A stretch of DNA of 6,360 nt from Candidatus Heimdallarchaeota archaeon (GTDB lineage Archaea; Asgardarchaeota; Heimdallarchaeia; Heimdallarchaeales; Kariarchaeaceae). Below, piece by piece: positions 1-5,855 of the stretch. The notes below the pieces were generated by a model. It did not search any database. It was not told where the DNA came from and worked only from the letters and a program-made list of their open reading frames with translations. The stretch is from assembly GCA_021399405.1 (NCBI GenBank), contig JAAFKL010000436.1, positions 1-6,360 on the forward strand, read 5' to 3'. Every line of letters begins with the position of its first letter. The stretch's first letter is position 1. Made by a program: the position numbers and the translations under genes.

Positions 1-2
1 CT

Positions 3-782
3 ATAATTCTAGTTTATACTATTGGACCAGATATTAGTAAAAAACGAGTGATATACATGATTATCGGAATTATCTCCGCAGTTATGGTAGGGAGCTTAGT
101 CATATTCATTGATATCAGATCGAAATTTTCAGACCCCAATTTATTAATAGCTGATATTTCTTTGGGAACCCTAACAGGATTTTTGGAAGAGCTATTTCGA
201 TATCCTTTTTTGATATTTGCACAAGCAATAGCCCTTAGGTTAGGAAAGCAAAAAGATGGATATAAAGAATTGAAATTAAAATGGACAAAAGTTGATGATC
301 CACATGGAATCGCCATTTACTTTGGTGTTGGGTGGGGAATGTTCGAAACAATCCTGTACTACATCAAACCGAGTTATGATTCCTATATCAATGGTGAGGA
401 GTGGATATTCGTCGATGAAATTCAGCCACTATCATTTAGAATTACCGGGGTTATGGCTCATGTTGCATTAACGTACCTTGCACTGATAATTACAGTTAAT
501 AGAAGTTTTTACAGATTTTCGATCACAGTTCACATTGGTGTTAACATAGCAAATGTCATATTCACCCACATAGCAGCAAATTTTATAGCAGATGTGTTAT
601 TCTTATTATTTAGCAGATTTTCCCTAGTTGTAATAGTATATTACATGCTAAGACCCAAGGTTAGATACCTAACACCGGCCCTCTTATTACTGTTTTCTGT
701 TGGTTTGTTTTTGTTCTTTGTACTTATAGGTTCACTGTTTTATCTCATATCGATCTTGATTCAAACTAAAATAGTTAATTAA
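3..782 (+). CDS. YhfC-like glutamic intramembrane protease, 5' end cut by window
   Basis: Polytopic membrane protein, probably an intramembrane protease. The frame is open to the left edge. A GTG at 48 is the first possible start inside the window, but the 15 codons before it also read as hydrophobic protein and the N-terminal spans look incomplete, so I treat the gene as truncated. Counting from GTG 48, the ordered polar residues inside hydrophobic segments are E47-E48-x-x-R51, a GVGWGMFE stretch ending in E100, R131 with H138 seven residues later, and H162-x3-N166. This order (EE..R, G-rich segment ending in E, R/H, H...N) matches the YhfC family, related to the CPBP/PrsW glutamic proteases. 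Further strongly hydrophobic segments close the protein. The substrate cannot be told. A CPBP-type relative is the main alternative. Family call is moderately sure; activity is inferred. Confidence 0.7.
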   Translation: MILVYTIGPDISKKRVIYMIIGIISAVMVGSLVIFIDIRSKFSDPNLLIADISLGTLTGFLEELFRYPFLIFAQAIALRLGKQKDGYKELKLKWTKVDDPHGIAIYFGVGWGMFETILYYIKPSYDSYINGEEWIFVDEIQPLSFRITGVMAHVALTYLALIITVNRSFYRFSITVHIGVNIANVIFTHIAANFIADVLFLLFSRFSLVVIVYYMLRPKVRYLTPALLLLFSVGLFLFFVLIGSLFYLISILIQTKIVN

Positions 783-803
783 TATTATTCACTCATGATC
801 AAC

Positions 804-817
804 AAATATCGATATTT
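804..817. repeat. 14-bp perfect palindrome, possible operator
   Basis: The sequence AAATATCGATATTT equals its own reverse complement. It lies about 15 bp upstream of the TATA-like box of the RNase D gene, a position that would suit binding of a dimeric regulator. AT-rich palindromes of this size can occur by chance, so function is speculative. Confidence 0.4.
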
Positions 818-831
818 TCCTCCCATAAAAA

Positions 832-839
832 TTAAATAA
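832..839 (+). promoter_or_regulatory. TATA-like box for the RNase D gene
   Basis: TTAAATAA is centred about 24 nt upstream of the ATG at 859, the spacing expected if transcription starts at or next to the start codon, giving a leaderless mRNA. The lack of any GGAG-type sequence upstream of the ATG agrees. The AT-rich background makes this a moderate call. Confidence 0.4.
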
Positions 840-858
840 TAAGTATTTCTTAATAAAT

Positions 859-2076
859 ATGATGGGACCAACAACTCAAAATTACATCTACGTGCAAGAT
901 AAAAAGAGTTGTAAAACTATCCTTGAAAGAGCCATGTATCACAAAATAGTATCAGTTGATATTGAATCGAATTCTATGTATGTCTATCATGAACGTATTG
1001 CATTAATTCAGCTGCATATCGATAATCAAACCTACTTAATTGATACAATCGTATTGGGACTACCAGAAGAGTTGATAGAAATTCTCGGTAGTGATATGAT
1101 ACTTAAGGTATTCCAAGATATGAATTATGACCAAAGTATTCTTCTTAAAGAATATAATTGTGAGGTCAACAATGTGTTTGATATATCAATTGCAGATAAA
1201 ATAATTCAAGAGACGGATCAGAGTTCTAGCATGGAGAAATTGATCTTTAGATATCTCCACAAGGAGATGAAATTTTCTAAAAAACAGCAAAAATCAAATT
1301 GGGGATTACGACCATTGAATGCAAAACAGCTTGAATATGCAGCCAACGATGTTAGGTTCCTTGAAAAGATTATGTATGAAATGGATAAAATATTAGAAAA
1401 AGATTACCGAAAAAAATTTTTTATTGTTTATATGAGATATCTCAAACCTGTGTATAGGGAGAGGATTTACAACAGCAAGTATGTTTACAAACTTCAAAAG
1501 AAGTATGGTATAGAAGATCTTGAGGTCCTCTCGAGATTACACCATTTACTGATAGCACTTGATAAAGCTGCAGAGAAAATAAATAAGCCACCGCACTGGT
1601 TACTACCCGATGCTACACTGTTTAATATTGCCTTGTCAAATCCACAAAATCTAGGAGTGTTCATTGATTTATCTAGGAAGACAGATGGATTGCAGGCAGA
1701 CCGGGAAATTATATCTGAAAATGTATTTATGGTGTTGAACAATAAGCAACTTATAGAGCCAAATTCTAATCGAGGTCAATCCATAAAAAGATGGGAATAT
1801 TTAGGAGATAATAATCACAATAGTAAGTACCACCCCGAAAATGTGATTAAAATCAAAAACTGGCGTTCAATGGTAGCAAAAAAATTAAAAATTTTACGAG
1901 GGATGGTACTAGATAAACGACCAATTGCATCTTACTCTGTTGAGATTGCAGATTTAGAAAAGAATATTATATTCCCAGGGATCCCCACTAATTATCATCA
2001 ATTATTTTTGGAAGATCTGTATCACTTTATTGATTCCGGCGAAAGCATGCTATCAGTGGGAAATTTTTTGAATTAG
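859..2076 (+). CDS. RNase D-type DEDDy 3'-5' exonuclease with HRDC domain(s)
   Basis: Predicted cytosolic 3'-5' exoribonuclease of the RNase D/Rrp6 group, which trims structured RNA 3' ends using two metal ions. The 405-residue protein shows the full DEDDy set: D34-x-E36 (Exo I, in SVDIES), D91 (Exo II, in MNYDQSILL), and Y160-x3-D164 (Exo III, in LEYAANDVRFL), preceded by the typical SNWGLRPL segment at 146-153. The usual histidine before Exo II is Q86. An HRDC nucleic-acid-binding domain follows at about 222-300, with the signature PPHWLLPDATLFNIA. A weaker second HRDC-like region spans about 325-395 (NWRSMVAKKLKILRGMVLD), as in RNase D proteins with two such domains. ATG 859 and ATG 862 are equally possible starts; there is no Shine-Dalgarno. 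Family call is firm; the RNA substrate is unknown. Confidence 0.88.
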   Translation: MMGPTTQNYIYVQDKKSCKTILERAMYHKIVSVDIESNSMYVYHERIALIQLHIDNQTYLIDTIVLGLPEELIEILGSDMILKVFQDMNYDQSILLKEYNCEVNNVFDISIADKIIQETDQSSSMEKLIFRYLHKEMKFSKKQQKSNWGLRPLNAKQLEYAANDVRFLEKIMYEMDKILEKDYRKKFFIVYMRYLKPVYRERIYNSKYVYKLQKKYGIEDLEVLSRLHHLLIALDKAAEKINKPPHWLLPDATLFNIALSNPQNLGVFIDLSRKTDGLQADREIISENVFMVLNNKQLIEPNSNRGQSIKRWEYLGDNNHNSKYHPENVIKIKNWRSMVAKKLKILRGMVLDKRPIASYSVEIADLEKNIIFPGIPTNYHQLFLEDLYHFIDSGESMLSVGNFLN

Positions 2077-2086
2077 TTTTATTATT
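2063..2086 (+). terminator. T-rich stretch at the end of the RNase D gene
   Basis: T-runs flank the stop codon (a T6 run just before it, then TTTTATTATT after it). Archaeal transcription often stops at such T-tracts without a hairpin. No stem-loop was seen. Confidence 0.3.
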
Positions 2087-2135
2087 CGAGAAGTAGTTTT
2101 AAGAAGAATGCGATTATTTACAATTTGAATACAAA

Positions 2136-2948
2136 TTGAGTGATATCCACGACATTTTCAAAATTGCCATATTTAGTCCATCAATGGATACCTACAAACT
2201 CATAAATCAGGAGGATAGTATTTTTGGTTATGAATTTAGCAAATCATACACAAAAACCCAAGGTGCGGCATTCGGATTTTCTCATTTTAATTTGCAAGAT
2301 CAACGATTAACTGCTCAATTTTGGGCTTTAGACGGGAGCAAACAGTGGGTATCTGTGAGAAATCTTTACTTGAAAAAAACCTCTGGAATGATTTTACTAC
2401 TAGATACCAACCAAAAAGGTTGGGAGGAGAGTGCAAACAGATTTATTGTTGAATTTGTCGCAGTAAATAGGTTTTCCGTACCAATTTTAATTGTGACAAA
2501 CGCTCAAAATCAAAAATTTAAAAACCAGATTGCAAAATATAAAAAATCTATTGAGAGATGGACCGGATTTGGAGTTCCAATTATTTATCTCAATGCCAAG
2601 GATAAATTTGATGAGATATTAATAGATTTTATGACTAATGTGAAAAATTGGAGAGCAAAAACCGTTGTTATACAAACATTGAGATTGTATTTCTCATTTG
2701 ATGTTATTACTAAGTCGCTAAGACCTGTTAATTCAATATTAAATCATCTAAGACAAATCTATATTTCTAGATATATAAGATTCGTTGATGATAATTACTT
2801 AAGGGCAATTATAATAGATGCTGCTGTGAAAGCAGGATTTGAGGTCACAGATACTGAAATTACCTATAGAAGAAAAATGGGTGAAGATCCATATGATCTG
2901 GTAAGAGCCGATGATATACCTCAAAAACCAAATATTACTAAGATGTAA
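2136..2948 (+). CDS. Rab/Ras-like small GTPase fold with degraded G motifs (candidate pseudo-GTPase)
   Basis: 270-residue soluble protein whose residues 5-166 follow the Rab/Ras G-domain outline. Strand 1 (IFKIAIF) runs to where the P-loop should be, but that reads SPSMDTYK instead of GxxxxGKS/T. The switch I position keeps T41 and G43 (KTQGAAFGF versus STIGVDFKI in Rab). Strand 3 gives FWALDGSK where Rab has WDTAGQE, keeping W and G but losing the metal-binding Asp. Next come SVRNLYLKKTSGMILLLD, like the Rab helix 2/strand 4, VTNAQN in place of GNKxD, and LNAKD in place of TSAKN. GTP binding and hydrolysis are therefore doubtful. Residues 167-270 form an unrecognised basic-to-acidic extension, with no cysteine at the end for lipidation. 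Upstream of TTG the frame has no ATG or GTG before a stop at 2100-2102, and the first ATG (codon 17) would remove strand 1, so TTG is chosen. Fold assignment is by eye from motif order. Confidence 0.72.
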   Translation: MSDIHDIFKIAIFSPSMDTYKLINQEDSIFGYEFSKSYTKTQGAAFGFSHFNLQDQRLTAQFWALDGSKQWVSVRNLYLKKTSGMILLLDTNQKGWEESANRFIVEFVAVNRFSVPILIVTNAQNQKFKNQIAKYKKSIERWTGFGVPIIYLNAKDKFDEILIDFMTNVKNWRAKTVVIQTLRLYFSFDVITKSLRPVNSILNHLRQIYISRYIRFVDDNYLRAIIIDAAVKAGFEVTDTEITYRRKMGEDPYDLVRADDIPQKPNITKM

Positions 2949-2964
2949 TATTTTTATAACATTT
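2949..2964 (+). terminator. T-rich stretch after the GTPase-like gene
   Basis: TATTTTTATAACATTT lies directly after the TAA stop and could act as an archaeal T-tract terminator. There is no hairpin. Confidence 0.25.
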
Positions 2965-2995
2965 CACAATTTATTATTGAATCCGATAGTTGATT

Positions 2996-3005
2996 TTTAG
3001 TATAT
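2996..3005 (+). promoter_or_regulatory. TATA-like box for the TSP3-loop membrane protein gene
   Basis: TTTAGTATAT is centred about 22 nt upstream of the ATG at 3023. No Shine-Dalgarno is present, so a leaderless transcript is likely if this box is real. Confidence 0.3.
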
Positions 3006-3022
3006 CCAAATTATGATGAAAA

Positions 3023-3760
3023 ATGATGAGTAAAACTCGCAAGATTAAAAAGTTTTTCAGAATTTTTATGAGAGAGGATCTAAAGGTTGTAGGAATTTTT
3101 TTACTCTTTATTACTAGCATATTCTTTGGGTACACAGTATTCATGGGTTGGATGTCCCCTTATGGACTTAGTTTCAATACACCAAGTGTTGACAGTATTT
3201 GGAATGGACGTTATGTAGACTCAGATAGAGATTTATTGCCAGATATAATTGAACAAGCAAATCCAGGTGTACCAGTCCTGCATACTGATGGCAGAATCAT
3301 AGGTTATGGAACTGGAACTAATTACCTTGACATGGATAGTGATAATGATGGATTTACTGATGGGGCAGAAGATAATTTTGGTTCGAATCCAACAACATGG
3401 TTAGACCCGGGTTTTATTTGGATTATCTGGATTTCAAGTTTAGTCATTGCTTTAGCTCTAAGAAGAAGGAGTGAGGACCGGCTTAAAGAGTATAAGGAAT
3501 TTGAACAGCTAAGTAGTGGAGTTTCTGGAAAAGAAGGAAAATTCGCATTTGGATCAACAAGCATATTTTCCCAAGACTATGAAAACATGAGTGCTGAAGA
3601 GAAAACCAAGAAAATCCAACAGGATGGAAGATACCAAAGGATGATGGGATTAGTGGAACCAGAAGATCCAAAAATAAGTAAAAATAGAACTAAAACAATA
3701 GTCCAATTTGCAGTGGTTGCGGTAGCTGTGATTTTTATCAGATTTATTCTAAGTCAGTAA
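3023..3760 (+). CDS. three-pass membrane protein with TSP3-like calcium loops
   Basis: 245-residue membrane protein of unknown function. Likely spans are residues 22-43, 131-146 and 225-243. Basic flanks (RKIKK before the first span, RRRSEDR after the second) put the N-terminus and the 147-224 segment in the cytosol and residues 44-130 outside. That outside segment holds two thrombospondin-type-3-like acidic loops: D66-x-D68-x-D70-x3-D74-x2-E77, and a canonical D105-x-D107-x-D109-G-x2-D113-x2-E116 with D103 just before and GSNPT just after. Such loops bind calcium in known families. The cytosolic part is charged and could be partly helical. ATG 3023 and ATG 3026 are both possible starts. It sits 74 bp after the GTPase-like gene and 118 bp before the next frame's first standard start. 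Calcium binding is inferred from motif; the partner is unknown. Confidence 0.7.
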   Translation: MMSKTRKIKKFFRIFMREDLKVVGIFLLFITSIFFGYTVFMGWMSPYGLSFNTPSVDSIWNGRYVDSDRDLLPDIIEQANPGVPVLHTDGRIIGYGTGTNYLDMDSDNDGFTDGAEDNFGSNPTTWLDPGFIWIIWISSLVIALALRRRSEDRLKEYKEFEQLSSGVSGKEGKFAFGSTSIFSQDYENMSAEEKTKKIQQDGRYQRMMGLVEPEDPKISKNRTKTIVQFAVVAVAVIFIRFILSQ

Positions 3761-3800
3761 TCAATTAAGCTAAAACATTAGTACTATTAAATAAATAAAA

Positions 3801-3810
3801 AAATATATAA
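3801..3810 (+). promoter_or_regulatory. TATA box upstream of the zinc-ribbon membrane protein gene
   Basis: AAATATATAA, within a longer A/T run, is the best TATA match in the window. An archaeal start site about 26 nt from its centre would fall near 3832, just before the Shine-Dalgarno at 3837. This predicts a short leader and translation from about 3849 rather than from 3879. Confidence 0.5.
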
Positions 3811-3836
3811 GTATAGAAGGGTAATATCGATACACT

Positions 3837-3841
3837 GGAGG
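3837..3841 (+). promoter_or_regulatory. Shine-Dalgarno GGAGG without a standard start codon behind it
   Basis: GGAGG is a strong ribosome-binding site. The in-frame codon 7 nt further on is ATC (3849), followed by AAT AAG, which would give a normal N-K signal-peptide start. The first standard start, TTG 3879, lies 37 nt downstream, too far for this site. Confidence 0.55.
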
Positions 3842-3878
3842 ATATCATATCAATAAGCTGTTAATAACTCTCATATAC

Positions 3879-5009
3879 TTGATTTTGCTAATAAACGTAT
3901 CTACAGCATTAAGCATGGATAACCTGATTGTAAATCCAAATATAGAAGATATAATTGATATCTATAAAATGGAGGATATACAAGGGGTTGATTTGATAAT
4001 AGAATTGAAATTTGAGGAGAATAATTATGATTTAGCAGTATTGACGTCGAATAATATTTATTCAGTGCAATATGCTCTTTCCAGAAATATTAATCCCATT
4101 ACAAATCCTCATTTAATCAATTTATCAAATGCAGAAGGATCATTAGATGAGATTATAAGTATGAGAAGTTCGTATGAAATTTTATTTCTAGTCGTATTCT
4201 CACTTGAAGAATTGGCTGGAGATGCCACTTTTGATCATGATTACCAGCTTAATGCTAATGTACCATACACAGGTGAAGTATTTACGCACACTTGGGGCAA
4301 TCAAAAGACCGGCCATATTTTTGAAAATGGTGATAATATTCTTGACGAAAATGAATACCACTTTTTTCAATTTAACATATTGAAAGGTGATATACTAGAT
4401 ATCTCCTTCGAATTAGAACTGAGATCCTCAGGAAGAATAGAAATTGTCTTATCTTTGGCCAACAATGCGGAGGAATTGCTTGAAGATCTCGAGGCGATTG
4501 CAGAAGCTACAGATGCTTTACCCGAAGGGGTATATGCTCATGATCTAGCAAGTAAAATTGAGGGTGAACAATTGCGTGTACAGATATCATTAGCTTTCTC
4601 TGAGAGTATGGTACTAAATCTATGGTTCTTATCAAATGACATCTCAAATCCTTTTGAGATGAATTATAAAATGGATACTTCAGTGGAAACAGATCCTAAT
4701 CCTGTGACTATCAATAAATCAATAGATTACACTTCAATATTATTTGGATTACTTATTCTCTGTTTCCTAGGGTTTTATCTTATTGTTGATTCCAATAGAA
4801 GAAGGAAAAAGGTCGAGACAGCAGAATTAAAAGTGACTACATTACAACCCCAGAATGCACCGCCTATCAGCTTTACAGTCATTTCACAAGATAATAATAT
4901 TGATCAGCAAACAAACTTCTGTGAAATTTGTGGTAATCAGTTGAGAACAGTGAAAACATTTTGTCCTTCCTGTGGATCAAAAATTAGAAAGGTGCAAGAT
5001 GATTCTTAA
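3879..5009 (+). CDS. exported single-pass membrane protein with cytosolic zinc ribbon
   Basis: Type I membrane protein of unknown function. The given start, TTG 3879, is the first standard start, but it cuts into a signal peptide: the open frame upstream (from a stop at 3822) adds N-K-L-L-I-T-L-I-Y before the hydrophobic LILLINVSTALS, and a GGAGG sits 7 nt before the ATC at 3849. The real N-terminus is therefore probably at 3849, or at CTG 3858. Numbering from TTG, residues 14-280 form a mainly beta-looking, acidic outside domain (for example HTWGNQKTGHIFENGDNI and HFFQFNILKGDILDISFEL, resembling beta-sandwich pre-peptidase-type modules). A span at about 287-303 is followed by basic NRRRKK. 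A linker leads to a zinc ribbon with C348-x2-C351-x10-C362-x2-C365. Its 3' end overlaps the opposing PrsW gene by 26 bp. Architecture is clear; function is not. Confidence 0.7.
   Translation: MILLINVSTALSMDNLIVNPNIEDIIDIYKMEDIQGVDLIIELKFEENNYDLAVLTSNNIYSVQYALSRNINPITNPHLINLSNAEGSLDEIISMRSSYEILFLVVFSLEELAGDATFDHDYQLNANVPYTGEVFTHTWGNQKTGHIFENGDNILDENEYHFFQFNILKGDILDISFELELRSSGRIEIVLSLANNAEELLEDLEAIAEATDALPEGVYAHDLASKIEGEQLRVQISLAFSESMVLNLWFLSNDISNPFEMNYKMDTSVETDPNPVTINKSIDYTSILFGLLILCFLGFYLIVDSNRRRKKVETAELKVTTLQPQNAPPISFTVISQDNNIDQQTNFCEICGNQLRTVKTFCPSCGSKIRKVQDDS
4984..5009. other. convergent 3' overlap of two genes
   Basis: The last codons of the zinc-ribbon protein (+ strand) and of the PrsW protease (- strand) share 26 bp, so transcripts of the two genes must be antisense at their 3' ends. 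Confidence 0.8.
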
Positions 5010-5742
5010 TTATCAAGGAATCAAGTCTGAATACATAGGATTTTTCCCTGATCAATGTTGCTGTTAGTGCTGAGATAATTAAAATTCCAAAAAAGTAAAG
5101 CACAACTATACTCACCCCCATTGATTCTATTCCAAGGAGACTGGGAGATAGTACACTAGCATTCCATCCTGCATGTAATAAATAGCTTTTCAGCAGATCT
5201 TTGCGAGCATTGTAATTTTTGAAAAAATTCATGGTGGCTATGGCTACTCCATTTAGGGATGTAAAAAGAGGATGGCCTATTATGGTGAAAATACCCCTGA
5301 GGGTAAATAAAGTGATCGCCGAACCCAATCCCTTGTCTAAATAGGAAGATAAGGCAAATATAGAATTTTCTACCAGTGCAAAAACAAGCCCAACTATTAA
5401 GCCTGCAATCAATCCATCCTTAATAGATCTGAATTGTCGGTATTTGTTAATTAAATGGACTATATATGCTTTAGAAATCTCTTCTACCAAGGGAATTAGT
5501 ATTACAAAATCAATAAGTAATAACAAATTATCAGCAAATAAGAAATGAGTAAAAACCTGAAGGAAATATGTTATTGTTAAAGAAAGAAGAGGTGATAGCA
5601 AACCTAACAAAACATGAATGGTATAGAATTTAATTGATTTATTAAATGTTAAACTTCTGTAAAAATATCGCCAAAACAATGCGATCGCAATGAAGTTAAT
5701 CGGTAGGAATAGAAGAAGGATTTGCTCAAAGCTACTGATCAC
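4984..5742 (-). CDS. PrsW-family glutamic-type intramembrane protease
   Basis: 252-residue polytopic membrane protein with all PrsW-family motifs: E87-E88-x2-K91 (PLVEEISKAY), GLxxGLVFALVEN with E125-N126, R149 with H157 in the following hydrophobic stretch (RGIFTIIGHPLFTSLNG), and H190-x3-N194 (LHAGWN). The paired glutamates and histidines form the active site in this family. Bacillus PrsW makes the first cut in the anti-sigma factor RsiW, while archaeal substrates are mostly unknown. About eight hydrophobic segments are visible. The start is GTG 5742; the frame continues upstream for eight more sense codons to a stop but has no ATG, GTG or TTG there, and no Shine-Dalgarno precedes it. It is transcribed against the zinc-ribbon gene, with 3' ends overlapping, and away from the M24 peptidase gene. 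Family call is firm. Confidence 0.9.
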   Translation of the reverse strand: MISSFEQILLLFLPINFIAIALFWRYFYRSLTFNKSIKFYTIHVLLGLLSPLLSLTITYFLQVFTHFLFADNLLLLIDFVILIPLVEEISKAYIVHLINKYRQFRSIKDGLIAGLIVGLVFALVENSIFALSSYLDKGLGSAITLFTLRGIFTIIGHPLFTSLNGVAIATMNFFKNYNARKDLLKSYLLHAGWNASVLSPSLLGIESMGVSIVVLYFFGILIISALTATLIREKSYVFRLDSLIIKNHLAPF

Positions 5743-5764
5743 AAAAGATATTTGCTTGAAACAG

Positions 5765-5773
5765 ATTTAATAA
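5765..5773 (-). promoter_or_regulatory. TATA-like box for the PrsW gene
   Basis: TTATTAAAT on the - strand is centred 27 nt upstream of the GTG at 5742, fitting a leaderless transcript. The box is only moderately specific in such AT-rich DNA. Confidence 0.3.
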
Positions 5774-5797
5774 TTTGTAAGGAATAAATAATTATTT

Positions 5798-5806
5798 GTA
5801 TAATAT
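5798..5806 (+). promoter_or_regulatory. TATA-like box for the M24 peptidase gene
   Basis: GTATAATAT lies 31 nt before the GGAG at 5833, the same spacing as between TATA box and GGAGG ahead of the zinc-ribbon gene. A second candidate, AAAATATAAA at 5821-5830, is centred 30 nt before ATG 5856 and would instead give a leaderless mRNA. Confidence 0.3.
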
Positions 5807-5832
5807 TTGGCTAAACTTAGAAAATATAAAGT

Positions 5833-5836
5833 GGAG
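5833..5836 (+). promoter_or_regulatory. possible Shine-Dalgarno GGAG, unusually far from the ATG
   Basis: GGAG ends 19 nt before the ATG at 5856, too far for normal use. The in-frame codon 7 nt after it is ATC at 5844, repeating the arrangement seen before the zinc-ribbon gene. Confidence 0.3.
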
Positions 5837-5855
5837 ATGATATATCGTTGATAAT

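Larger units (their letters stand above)
783..858. promoter_or_regulatory. intergenic control region upstream of the RNase D gene
   Basis: This 76-bp spacer holds a 14-bp perfect palindrome (804-817), a pyrimidine run just after it (815-823) and a TATA-like box (832-839). No Shine-Dalgarno sequence precedes the next start codon. Confidence 0.5.
5743..5855. promoter_or_regulatory. divergent promoter region between PrsW and M24 peptidase genes
   Basis: The 113-bp region separates two divergently transcribed genes and is very AT-rich. It holds a TATA-like element on the - strand (5765-5773), two candidates on the + strand (5798-5806 and 5821-5830) and a GGAG at 5833-5836. Confidence 0.5.

Noticed and set aside
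14..316. Open frame of 100 codons on the - strand
   Set aside because: Lies wholly antisense to the YhfC-like gene, whose motifs show that the + strand is coding; the antisense product has low complexity and no recognisable domain.
1494..1742. Open frame of 82 codons on the - strand
   Set aside because: Antisense to the HRDC region of the RNase D gene and without recognisable features.
3013..3033. Six-codon minicistron (ATG ATG AAA AAT GAT GAG TAA) overlapping the start of the TSP3-loop protein
   Set aside because: Could be an upstream ORF, but there is no ribosome site, and the proposed leaderless start would leave it out or make it irrelevant.
3322..3671. Two overlapping - strand open frames (3322-3564 and 3483-3671)
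   Set aside because: Both are antisense to the TSP3-loop membrane protein and look like chance frames rich in Ser and Leu.
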